NCBI GenBank assembly: GCA_045577495.1
Contig: JAZNIK010000003.1
Location: 1 to 31,042 of the forward strand
Direction of reading: 5' to 3'
Source of the DNA: UMGS1279 sp045577495
Lineage (GTDB): Bacteria > Bacillota > Clostridia > Oscillospirales > Acutalibacteraceae
DNA: 31,042 bases
In this document: positions 14,031 to 21,358 of the stretch, one piece after another
Layout: each line of letters begins with the position of its first letter
How positions within the stretch are numbered: position 1 is the first letter of the stretch
Notes under the pieces: model-generated
Database searches by the model: none
What the model saw: the letters and a program-made list of their open reading frames with translations, nothing else
Told to the model about the DNA's origin: nothing
Program-made: the position numbers and the translations under genes

Positions 14031-14972
14031 CTAATAAAAAGTTGCCACTTCTTCTGTGGGTGGTGTAGCTTTTTCTATTTTTTTAGCATACAAAACAGGA
14101 CCCTGTCTGCCGTAAAGTTTATTGTATTCAACCTTGATTTCGGCGGTAACATTTGCCCAATCTCTGCTACTGAAGTTCGAAAAATTCTCCCCTAACAGTA
14201 AAAATCCCGCAAAGGTGATATCCTCCACGCAACAGGTCATAACGTGTCTGCCAATTACAAGCTGATTATTGTTAAGCTCGTGATTTTTTGCCACAACGCA
14301 TTTAAAATGTGCCGTTTTATTATGATAAAAATTAAGATTTTCGGATAAATCTCGATAAAAATAGGCATAGTCCTTGTCAGCAACCTCGATAACCTCTGCA
14401 TCGCGGTCAAAGGGTAGAGGGTCCTCGATATTGTCATACTCAACGTCACCGTTTGGGTATTCATATGCAATATCCGCACGGGTGTTGAGTCCACGAACAA
14501 TTTTGTGAAGTTCCATCTTATCTATAGTATCATTAAAACGGTTAAAAACAACCAATTCGCAGGAGGTAAGCTTTTCTGCAACAAGGCTCCTCATATTTTG
14601 GTTGTAGTTTATAAAGGTAGAGGCTTCTGCAAACATAAACTCTTGAGCGATAACCCAGTTTTTAGGCAAAGCCCCAATAAGACTTTTTATCTGCCACATA
14701 CCGTTATATTCTATAAGCACCCTTTTGGCTGAGTGTTTACTGAGCAGACTTTGTAAATATTTTGGAGACAAATCGCTTTCATTTTCAATAAGTTCTATAT
14801 AAACCCTATTGCAACAAAACTTTTGGGTAGAGTATTCCTCGATACCCTCTTCACAAAGGAGTATTAAGGTTTTCTCGCCCGTGTTAAAGCGCTCATCCTC
14901 CATGGTTTCTTGGATGAATTTGGTTTTACCTGCCTCTAAAAAACCTGTGAATAAATAAACGGGAATTTGCAT
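14031..14972 (-). CDS. Degenerate COG0523 (CobW-like) GTPase fused to a YcgQ/TIGR03943-like C-terminal domain
   Basis: Residues 1-200 of this 313-residue protein resemble the G3E/COG0523 P-loop GTPases. The Walker A is intact (GFLEAGKT, 10-17), but the family's CxCC metal motif is missing, and the base-specificity loop is a variant (FNRFND around 143-148) rather than NKxD. Residues about 222-313 do not look like a CobW C-terminal domain. They have GRHVMTCCVED at 241-251, then WANVTAEIKVEY, and a final P-rich segment ending in FY. This matches my memory of the C-terminal region of YcgQ (TIGR03943/DUF1980), the soluble partner of a YcgR-type permease. No permease is present here. The gene starts 9 bases after the canonical COG0523 gene and precedes tetR by 14 bases. 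A metal-related role is inferred. Confidence 0.7.
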   Translation of the reverse strand: MQIPVYLFTGFLEAGKTKFIQETMEDERFNTGEKTLILLCEEGIEEYSTQKFCCNRVYIELIENESDLSPKYLQSLLSKHSAKRVLIEYNGMWQIKSLIGALPKNWVIAQEFMFAEASTFINYNQNMRSLVAEKLTSCELVVFNRFNDTIDKMELHKIVRGLNTRADIAYEYPNGDVEYDNIEDPLPFDRDAEVIEVADKDYAYFYRDLSENLNFYHNKTAHFKCVVAKNHELNNNQLVIGRHVMTCCVEDITFAGFLLLGENFSNFSSRDWANVTAEIKVEYNKLYGRQGPVLYAKKIEKATPPTEEVATFY

Positions 14973-14981
14973 AATTTTCTC

Positions 14982-16040
14982 CTATATATTAAATAGTTTT
15001 TCGATTGCAGCTTGGTTTAAATCTGAGCCAATAACACAAATTCGGCCTGTAACCTCAGGGGAACCCGTGCGCACTTCCGCCTCACCCGGAACGTAATCAA
15101 AATACACCCATTCGTCACCTGCGTTTAAATAGCCTTTTGCTCTAAGGACTGTTCCAAAAGCATCTTTATTATCCAACTGATTTAAAGCAGAGGTTATTTG
15201 CTCTTTTGTATAAAGGGCGGAGGTTTCCTTGCCCCAACTTGTAAACACCTCGTCTGCGTGGTGATGATGGTGCTCGTGGCAACCACAGTCACAATGTTCG
15301 TCGTGCTCATGATGGTGCTCGTGGCAACCGCAGTCACAGTGCTCATCATGTTCATGGTGATGCTCGTGGCAACCGCAGTCACAGTGTTCATCATGTTCGT
15401 GATGGTGTTCGTGATGGGCAAGAGCGGCTTTTAGCGACTCCAAGGATTCGGTTTTTTCCATAGCGGCTAAAATCTCTTTGCCGTTAAGATTTGAAATAGG
15501 TGTGGTAATAAATGTGGCTTCGGGGTTTTTAGTTTTTAAAAGCTCCAAAACATCCTCTACCTTATCACCATCGGCAATATCGGTGCGGCTAAGAACAACA
15601 CAGCCTGCATTCTCAATTTGGTTATTAAAAAATTCGCCAAAGTTTTTCATATACATTTTGCATTTAACGGCATCAACAACAGCGGTACTGCTATTCAAAA
15701 TAACATCATGGCTTAACACACCGCTTATAGCTTTTATAACATCACTAAGCTTACCAACGCCTGATGGTTCAATTAAAATTCTGTCGGGCGAAAAACGATC
15801 TAATACCTCTTTTAAAGCGGTGTTGAAATCGCCAACTAAGCTACAACAAATGCAACCCGAATTCATTTCAGTAATTTCTATGCCTGAGTCCTTTAAAAAA
15901 CCGCCGTCTATACCGATTTCGCCAAATTCATTTTCACTTAATACAAGTTTTTGACCCGTATAGGCTTCGCTAATCAACTTTTTTATTAAGGTTGTTTTAC
16001 CTGCGCCTAAAAAGCCTGAAAAAATATCAATTTTTGTCAT
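14982..16040 (-). CDS. COG0523 (CobW/YciC-type) metallochaperone GTPase with His/Cys-rich tandem repeat
   Basis: This 352-residue GTPase belongs to the G3E COG0523 subfamily, whose members insert or traffic metals, mainly zinc (YciC/ZagA, ZNG1) or cobalt (CobW). The Walker A GFLGAGKT is at 9-16, the diagnostic metal motif CICC at 63-66, and an SRTD guanine-type loop near 151-154. The CobW C-terminal domain spans about 265-350. Between them, residues 209-261 contain three exact 15-residue repeats (HEHHHEHDEHCDCGC) plus a poly-His end, giving 25 His and 9 Cys in 53 residues, probably a metal-binding or buffering arm. The ribosome site is weak (GGATG), but a strong promoter lies upstream. It leads an operon with a second GTPase and a TetR regulator. 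Zinc is the most likely metal; nickel or cobalt are possible. Confidence 0.92.
   Translation of the reverse strand: MTKIDIFSGFLGAGKTTLIKKLISEAYTGQKLVLSENEFGEIGIDGGFLKDSGIEITEMNSGCICCSLVGDFNTALKEVLDRFSPDRILIEPSGVGKLSDVIKAISGVLSHDVILNSSTAVVDAVKCKMYMKNFGEFFNNQIENAGCVVLSRTDIADGDKVEDVLELLKTKNPEATFITTPISNLNGKEILAAMEKTESLESLKAALAHHEHHHEHDEHCDCGCHEHHHEHDEHCDCGCHEHHHEHDEHCDCGCHEHHHHHADEVFTSWGKETSALYTKEQITSALNQLDNKDAFGTVLRAKGYLNAGDEWVYFDYVPGEAEVRTGSPEVTGRICVIGSDLNQAAIEKLFNI
15258..15413 (-). repeat. In-gene tandem repeat encoding a His/Cys metal-binding arm
   Basis: Three 45-bp units (15369-15413, 15324-15368, 15279-15323) encode identical 15-residue peptides. A partial fourth unit (15258-15278) encodes HEHHHHH. 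Synonymous differences between units show they are not a very recent or assembly-made duplication, yet the protein repeat is exact. Confidence 0.95.
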
Positions 16041-16076
16041 TTAAAACACATCCATAAAACACAATTATTTTTTAGT

Positions 16077-16105
16077 ATTATACTCCTTTTTATGTTTATT
16101 TTCAA
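16077..16105 (-). promoter_or_regulatory. Sigma-A-like promoter of the COG0523-tetR operon
   Basis: On the minus strand TTGAAA (16100-16105) and a perfect TATAAT (16077-16082) are 17 bases apart, 37 bases before the start codon. I looked for a Zur-like dyad (AAATCGTAATNATTACGATTT type) and saw none. Confidence 0.75.
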
Positions 16106-16147
16106 GCGCGGCTTTTATAGGCTGAAAAAACTTCATATAATCGGGTA

Positions 16148-16176
16148 TTGTGATTTTTGTCGAATTATGTTAAAAT
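16148..16176 (+). promoter_or_regulatory. Promoter of the acyltransferase-fusion operon
   Basis: TTGTGA (16148-16153) and TAAAAT (16171-16176) are 17 bases apart, and a TG at 16168-16169 gives an extended -10. The start codon is 35 bases downstream. Confidence 0.65.
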
Positions 16177-16210
16177 AAATTAGTTACAAACTTATAAATA
16201 GGGGTGTAAA

Positions 16211-18151
16211 ATGGTGGTAAAACAACAAACTAAGCAAAAAGTTCTGATTGCTGTTTGTGTATCAATTGTTGTGATATTGCTAATATTGTTTGCCCTTTCG
16301 GGCGATAATTTTCATATCCTAAAAAGCCTTTTTACAAAAGAATTCTCCAATGAGGAGTTGGGTGAGCAGTTAAAGGGGTTTGGTTGGCGTGGGTATATTG
16401 TTATTGCCTCGCTATCAACTTTACAGGTGCTTTGTACTTTTCTTCCCGCAGAGCCCGTTCAGGTGCTTGGTGGATTTACCTTCGGCTTCCCCGTGGGACT
16501 TTTGTGCTGTATGATTGGGGTGCTTTTGGGTAACTCACTCGTTTTTATGTTACATAATCTGTTTGGTGACGAGCTGCGTGGTTTCTTTGTTAAAAAACTA
16601 AATCTTAATATGGAACAGATTTCCAAATCAAGCAAGGTCACCCTTATTGTTTTTATTCTTTATTTTCTACCTATTATCCCATACGGAATGATATGCTTTT
16701 TAGCGGCAAGTATGGGTATGTCTTATCGCCGTTATATCCTTGTTACATGGCTTGGAGCATTGCCCTCGGTGTGCATTGGTGTTGGTTTGGGATATATGTT
16801 TCTTGCGTCTAGAGGGGTTATTTCAATTTGCGTATTTGCCGCGTTAATCGCTTTGGCGATTGTGATGATTTTGAAGCGAGATATTTTATTTTCTAAAGTG
16901 AATGATTATGCATTAAAACATAAAAAGTTAACAAAGGTAAACGTAAGGGCAGTAAACGGATTTGTGATGACCGTTTTGTATTGGAGTTTTCGTTTTTACC
17001 TTTTTATTTGCGGTGTAAAAATCAAAACAATTAATAAGGTCAGCAAACCTGAAGAGCCCGCTATTGTTCTTTGCAATCATGGCTCCTTTATAGATTTTAT
17101 TTACGCCGCCTCGCTACTGCGTCATTATAAGCCGCATTTTATTGTGGCACGACTTTATTTTTATAACACGATTTTGGGTTGGTTGCTTAAACAGGTTGGC
17201 GCATTCCCTAAAAGTATGTTCGTATCTGATTTAGAGAATGCTAAAAACTGTTTAACTGTGCTTAGAAACAACGAGATTTTAGCCATGATGCCGGAGGCAC
17301 GACTTTCTACAATCGGTCGGTTTGAGGATATTCAAGACACAACCTATTCTTTTGTTAAAAAATCGGGTGCAACTGTTTATACAATTAAAATTAACGGAGA
17401 TTATTTTGCCGACCCCAAATGGGGCAAAGGTTTACGCCGTGGCTCCATCGTTGAGGTGGAACTTGATATTTTATATACGGCAGAACAGGTGCAAACCCTT
17501 TCTTTAGATGAGTTGAGTCAGGGCATAGAACAGCGTCTTAATTACAATGAGTTTGAGTGGCTTCAACAACGCCCACAGATACATTATAAATCTCGACGTA
17601 TGGCAGAGGGCTTGGAGAATATTTTGACTGTTTGTCCAATTTGTAACCGAAAGCATACTATCATCACCCAAAAGGATAAGGTTTTGTGTGAACACTGCGG
17701 TTATTTAACCACACTTAACGACCGATATGGATTTTCTAAAGATTTTTGTTTTAAAAACTTTGCTGAGTGGTACGATTGGCAGATGGCTCTTTTAAAAAAG
17801 GAGATTTTGGAGAATAAAGACTATGTATTATCATCTAAGGTTGAACTCCGATTACAAGGTAATGGAAACGGCCTTACACGATATGGCGGCGAGGGTGTTT
17901 GTGCATTAAGTCGCGACGGTCTTACATATTGCGGTACCAAGGATGAACAAGAGGTAGAACTGCATTTTTCTATACGGAGAATTTATCGTCTGCTTTTCGG
18001 TGCGGGTGAAAATTTTGAAATCTATGACGGGGCGCAAATTTTGTACTTTGTACCAGAGGAAAGGCGTTCGGCTGTAGAATGGTATATGACTTCTATGATT
18101 TTATATGATGAATCAAAGTCCTGTGTAACAACCGGAGGTTCAATGTTATGA
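16211..18151 (+). CDS. Fusion of VTT (TVP38/DedA-like) membrane domain, PlsC-type acyltransferase and zinc ribbon
   Basis: This 646-residue protein joins several modules. Residues 10-30 form a transmembrane segment. Residues about 55-220 are a VTT/SNARE-associated (TVP38/TMEM64, DedA-like) membrane domain, with VLGGFTFGFPVG at 85-96 and FLPIIPYGM at 152-160; relatives include lipid transporters or scramblases. Residues about 270-460 are a lysophospholipid acyltransferase domain with the catalytic NH-x4-D motif (NHGSFID, H290 and D295) and PEAR at 361-364 in the second substrate motif. Residues 475-496 are a CPIC/CEHC zinc ribbon, and 500-646 are an unrecognised C-terminal region. The enzyme may acylate a lipid or glycolipid and move it between leaflets (inference). 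It has its own promoter and overlaps the YfcC gene by ATGA. No frameshift was seen, so the fusion looks genuine. Confidence 0.83.
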   Translation: MVVKQQTKQKVLIAVCVSIVVILLILFALSGDNFHILKSLFTKEFSNEELGEQLKGFGWRGYIVIASLSTLQVLCTFLPAEPVQVLGGFTFGFPVGLLCCMIGVLLGNSLVFMLHNLFGDELRGFFVKKLNLNMEQISKSSKVTLIVFILYFLPIIPYGMICFLAASMGMSYRRYILVTWLGALPSVCIGVGLGYMFLASRGVISICVFAALIALAIVMILKRDILFSKVNDYALKHKKLTKVNVRAVNGFVMTVLYWSFRFYLFICGVKIKTINKVSKPEEPAIVLCNHGSFIDFIYAASLLRHYKPHFIVARLYFYNTILGWLLKQVGAFPKSMFVSDLENAKNCLTVLRNNEILAMMPEARLSTIGRFEDIQDTTYSFVKKSGATVYTIKINGDYFADPKWGKGLRRGSIVEVELDILYTAEQVQTLSLDELSQGIEQRLNYNEFEWLQQRPQIHYKSRRMAEGLENILTVCPICNRKHTIITQKDKVLCEHCGYLTTLNDRYGFSKDFCFKNFAEWYDWQMALLKKEILENKDYVLSSKVELRLQGNGNGLTRYGGEGVCALSRDGLTYCGTKDEQEVELHFSIRRIYRLLFGAGENFEIYDGAQILYFVPEERRSAVEWYMTSMILYDESKSCVTTGGSML

Positions 18152-19599
18152 CAAAGATACATTCTTGTGAGAAAAAACAAAAAGAGCAGACCTTTTCTGC
18201 CATCAATACCAAGGCGTTTGTGTCGGTTGTTGCGATTCTTGTTTCTATTTTACTGTTAAGCGGTATACTTTCCTACATTATACCGCAGGGAGCATATGAA
18301 AGGGATGCGGAAGGTGTTATTGTTTTGGATACCTATGTTCAAGGGAAGGTTTCCGGCATATCGATTTGGAGGATTTTAACCGCACCGATACGGATATTTG
18401 CATCTTCGGATGCCATAACCATCACAGCAATCAGCGTATTTTTGCTAATTATGAGCGGTGTTTTTAACCTGATGGATAAAACGGGCGGTATACAAACCTT
18501 TATTACACATATTATGAATCAACTGAGCGATAAGGGCGGAATGGTTGTTTGCCTTACGGTGCTTATCTTTATGTTGTTTGGTAGCTTGTTTGGTATGTTT
18601 GAGGAGCTTGTTACATTGTTGCCGCTTATTATTGTGTTTATGCTTTCAATGGGTATGGACTCTATGATGGGCTTGGGTGCTTGTCTGTTGGCGGCTTGCT
18701 TTGGCTTTTCTGCCGCCATTACCAATCCTTTCTCGGTCGGTATTGCATCTCAGTATGCGGGTATCCCTGTTTCCTCGGGTATGTGGTTGAGACTAGTATT
18801 CTTTTTAATTGTATATGTATCGCTTTGCCTTTTTTTAATGAGGTATTTTAAGACAATTAAGAATACCCCCGAGGCATCACTAACCTATGAGCAAGATATT
18901 GAGCGGCGTAACAAATTGGATACAACAGAGTCTTCTGCCCCTAAAGGTCAAAAGAAGGTTTTTGCTGTATATTCTGTCTTCTTTATAATTCAGGGCATTC
19001 TGTTGGTGCTTATTGCTTCTGTCAGAGCAATTTCGGGATTGGCAATTCCCATTTTGGCGGGTAGCTTTTTGGTTTTTGGACTTGCGGCGGGATTTTTGGT
19101 AAGTACAACTCCAAGCAAGGTAATAGGATGGTTTTTGCGAGGAGCAGCAGCTATGCTACCTGCGGTGGTTATGATTGCAATCGCTTCTTCTGTTAAGCTA
19201 GTGATGGAGGAAAGCGGAATTATTGATACTGTTATGCATAGCGTATTAAAGTTTTTTGAGGGTAGTAACAAATTTGTTGCGGTCTTGTTGATTTATGTTC
19301 TTATCCTGTTTTTGCAAATTTTTATTGGCTCCGCCACAGCTAAAATAGTTTTGGTTATGCCGATTGTTGTTCCTATTGCACAGGCTTTGGGCATTTCTCC
19401 CTCTCTGGTGATACTGACCTACTGTATGGCAGACGGTTTTACCGACGTGATTATTCCAACCAATCCTGTGTTGCTTATCGGATTGTCTATGGCTAATGTT
19501 TCATATGGCAAGTGGGTTAAGTGGACTTGGAAACTGCAACTGTTTATCTTTGCGGTAACCGTTTTGATTTTACTGTTTGGCGTTGGAATCGGTTATTAA
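18148..19599 (+). CDS. YfcC-family membrane carrier (probable amino acid or peptide/dicarboxylate transporter)
   Basis: This 483-residue integral membrane protein resembles the YfcC family (COG1288), a branch of the ion-transporter superfamily that includes arginine/ornithine and C4-dicarboxylate carriers. About 11-12 hydrophobic helices are visible. The N-terminal LSGILSYIIPQGAYER (about 36-51) and the C-terminal YCMADGFTDVIIPTNPVLL (about 424-442), with its Asp and Pro-Thr-Asn-Pro signature, are typical. Re-entrant-loop-like sequences occur around FGMFEELVTLLP (147-158) and GSATAKIVLVMP (388-399). It overlaps the upstream acyltransferase gene by four bases (ATGA), so the two are co-translated. 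An XRE regulator follows 30 bases later. The substrate cannot be assigned from sequence, and pairing with a lipid acyltransferase is odd. Confidence 0.87.
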   Translation: MTKIHSCEKKQKEQTFSAINTKAFVSVVAILVSILLLSGILSYIIPQGAYERDAEGVIVLDTYVQGKVSGISIWRILTAPIRIFASSDAITITAISVFLLIMSGVFNLMDKTGGIQTFITHIMNQLSDKGGMVVCLTVLIFMLFGSLFGMFEELVTLLPLIIVFMLSMGMDSMMGLGACLLAACFGFSAAITNPFSVGIASQYAGIPVSSGMWLRLVFFLIVYVSLCLFLMRYFKTIKNTPEASLTYEQDIERRNKLDTTESSAPKGQKKVFAVYSVFFIIQGILLVLIASVRAISGLAIPILAGSFLVFGLAAGFLVSTTPSKVIGWFLRGAAAMLPAVVMIAIASSVKLVMEESGIIDTVMHSVLKFFEGSNKFVAVLLIYVLILFLQIFIGSATAKIVLVMPIVVPIAQALGISPSLVILTYCMADGFTDVIIPTNPVLLIGLSMANVSYGKWVKWTWKLQLFIFAVTVLILLFGVGIGY

Positions 19600-19629
19600 A
19601 AACTTTGGTTATTATTTGGAGGATATCCA

Positions 19630-20232
19630 ATGGAAATTATAAAAAATAATGTAGCAAAAAATATATCTCAACTTCGTATTTTAAATAATATGACACAGAT
19701 TGAACTTGCCGAAAAACTGAATTATTCAGATAAAACAATATCTAAGTGGGAGAGGGGAGAATCTACTCCTGATATCTCGGTGTTGGTTGATATAGCAGAT
19801 TTGTTCGGAGTTACGCTAGATTATCTTGTAAAAACCGAAAACATTGAAGATATTGTTGTTGAACGCAAGAAAAAAGAAACAAAATATAATCATCGTGCCA
19901 TCTCGTATATTGCAGAGGGCGGCGGTTGGATTGTTGCTATAATAGCATTTATTATAACCACCTTTATACTCAAGCAAATGACATTTCAGTGGTTGTGTTT
20001 TGTTTATGCTCTGCCTGTTGTGTTAATTATTAAGTTGATATTTAATTCTATTTGGTTCAATCCAAGACATAATTATCTCATCATATCGGCGCTAATGTGG
20101 TCGATTCTTATGGCAATACATATTACCTTTATGTATTTAAGCGTTAATGCTTTTTTTGTTTATTTATTAGGTGTTGCAGGGCAGGTAATAATTGTTCTGT
20201 GGTCTTATATTAAAAAACCAAAAACCAAATAA
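19630..20232 (+). CDS. XRE-family regulator with C-terminal four-helix membrane domain
   Basis: This 200-residue protein has an N-terminal Cro/CI-type helix-turn-helix (about 8-66; TQIELAEKLNYSDKTISKWERG is the recognition region). A short linker with a Lys-rich patch follows, then four hydrophobic helices (about 97-113, 117-137, 145-166 and 168-190). The DNA-binding domain would face the cytoplasm, tethered to the membrane. Such proteins are common in Firmicutes and are often proposed to sense membrane state or a neighbouring transporter. The ATG has TTGGAGG upstream and lies 30 bases after the YfcC gene, so it is probably the third gene of the operon and its likely regulator (inference). 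A hairpin follows the stop. The helix-turn-helix is clear; the signal sensed is unknown. Confidence 0.88.
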   Translation: MEIIKNNVAKNISQLRILNNMTQIELAEKLNYSDKTISKWERGESTPDISVLVDIADLFGVTLDYLVKTENIEDIVVERKKKETKYNHRAISYIAEGGGWIVAIIAFIITTFILKQMTFQWLCFVYALPVVLIIKLIFNSIWFNPRHNYLIISALMWSILMAIHITFMYLSVNAFFVYLLGVAGQVIIVLWSYIKKPKTK

Positions 20233-20245
20233 TATATAACAATAC

Positions 20246-20280
20246 TAACACCCTGTTTTGCTTTAAAACAGGGCGTTAAT
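20246..20280 (+). terminator. Likely terminator of the acyltransferase-YfcC-XRE operon
   Basis: CCCTGTTTT (20251-20259) pairs with AAAACAGGG (20265-20273). The stem extends to TAAC/GTTA across one A-C mismatch. The trailing sequence is AT-rich (ATTATATAATTC) rather than a clean T run, so strength is uncertain. Confidence 0.6.
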
Positions 20281-20297
20281 TATATAATTCTACAAAA

Positions 20298-20345
20298 CGG
20301 AGAGTTTAAAAGAACGAGTCTATAATCTGTAGACCTGCTTCTCCG
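20298..20345 (+). other. Nested dyad upstream of the GT8 promoter
   Basis: CGGAGA (20298-20303) pairs with TCTCCG (20340-20345), enclosing GTCTA (20318-20322) with TAGAC (20330-20334). It ends 10 bases before the GT8 promoter, so it is not part of that transcript. It could be a read-through structure of the upstream operon or a binding site. Not recognised. Confidence 0.3.
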
Positions 20346-20354
20346 ATAAATAGG

Positions 20355-20383
20355 TTTACCCCCTTCGGCTATATCAGTATAAT
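20355..20383 (+). promoter_or_regulatory. Promoter of the GT8-acyltransferase cassette
   Basis: TTTACC (20355-20360) and a perfect TATAAT (20378-20383) are separated by 17 bases, with the start codon 42 bases downstream. The -10 sits inside a short dyad (ATCA-GTATAAT-TGAT), which could bind a regulator. Confidence 0.65.
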
Positions 20384-20424
20384 TGATACGAGATTTTTAT
20401 TTAGCCTCAAGGGAGAGATGACAA

Positions 20425-21354
20425 ATGAGTAAGGAAATACCTATTTTCTTTTCAACCGATGACAATTACATACCGTATCTTGATGTTGCTGTGTCTTCGC
20501 TTATAGCAAACGCATCTAGGGATTATACCTATAGGATTATCGTTTTAAATACAGGTCTTAAAGAGGAGAACATCGCTAAGGTTAAAAGGAATGAAGACGA
20601 TAGTTTTGTGATTGATTTTATTGATATATCCAAAAATGTGGAAAACATAAAATCGCATTTTAAGAATGTCTATCATTTTTCTATTGTAACCTACTACCGT
20701 TTGTTTATTGCTTCGTTATTTCCGCAGTACGATAAGATTATATATCTGGATTGCGACCTTGTTGTTTTGGGAGATATCTCACGGCTTTATAATATCGAGC
20801 TTGGAGAAAATATACTAGGTGCTGTTGTAGACCATTTTGTTACCACCACAAAAGAATTCAGAGAGTATGCCAAAACGGCGATTGGGGTTAACCCCGATAC
20901 ATACTTTAATGCGGGTGTTTTGCTTATAAGCTTAGAGCAGTTTAGAAAAAACGATATCGAAAGGAAATTTATAAATCTTATAACTAAGCACGATTTTGAC
21001 CTGCTTGACCCTGACCAAGCATATCTTAATTATTTATGCTTTGGCAAAACAAGGCTTTTACCTAACGGGTGGAATAAGGCTCCTGCAAAAATTTTCTGTG
21101 AGGGTAATGAAAACATAATACATTACAATCTTTATAAAAAGCCTTGGCAATATGACGATGTGATAGATGGAGAATATTTTTGGAACTATGCCGAGAGGTC
21201 GTTGTTTTATGATGTAATACTTGAAAGAAAGGTGAATTTTACAGAAAAAGAAAGAGCCACCAATGATTCTATGGCTATAGATATCATTTCACACGCAAAG
21301 AAAATCGCACGGTCAAGCGATACATTTGTAAGTAAACTTGGTGCAAGAGGATAA
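20425..21354 (+). CDS. Family 8 glycosyltransferase
   Basis: This 309-residue protein matches GT8 enzymes, retaining glycosyltransferases using UDP-glucose or UDP-galactose and related to LPS glucosyl/galactosyltransferases. It opens with IPIFFSTDDNYIPYLDVAVSS (residues 5-25), a typical nucleotide-binding strand. The metal-binding DxD motif is DCD at 109-111 (IIYLDCDLVVLGD), followed by FNAGVLL at 161-167, DQAYLN at 197-202 and the terminal IIHYNLYKKPW with H233. All signature positions are intact and no transmembrane segment is seen. The GGGAGAG ribosome site is good. It is the first gene of a three-gene cassette with two acyltransferase-like genes, four bases apart from the next. A surface glycolipid or wall glycopolymer is a plausible acceptor, but the sugar and acceptor are not determined by sequence. 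Confidence 0.92.
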   Translation: MSKEIPIFFSTDDNYIPYLDVAVSSLIANASRDYTYRIIVLNTGLKEENIAKVKRNEDDSFVIDFIDISKNVENIKSHFKNVYHFSIVTYYRLFIASLFPQYDKIIYLDCDLVVLGDISRLYNIELGENILGAVVDHFVTTTKEFREYAKTAIGVNPDTYFNAGVLLISLEQFRKNDIERKFINLITKHDFDLLDPDQAYLNYLCFGKTRLLPNGWNKAPAKIFCEGNENIIHYNLYKKPWQYDDVIDGEYFWNYAERSLFYDVILERKVNFTEKERATNDSMAIDIISHAKKIARSSDTFVSKLGARG

Positions 21355-21358
21355 TTGT

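Noticed and set aside
15198..15434. Open frame on the + strand across the His/Cys repeat, and a CRISPR-like regular repeat pattern
   Set aside because: The repeat is the reverse strand of the GTPase gene; units are directly adjacent with no spacers, and the + frame has no ribosome site or family match.
13250..16210. Classic Zur-regulated zinc locus with ABC transporter
   Set aside because: No zinc ABC transporter gene and no Zur-like dyad are visible; the regulator in the operon is TetR.
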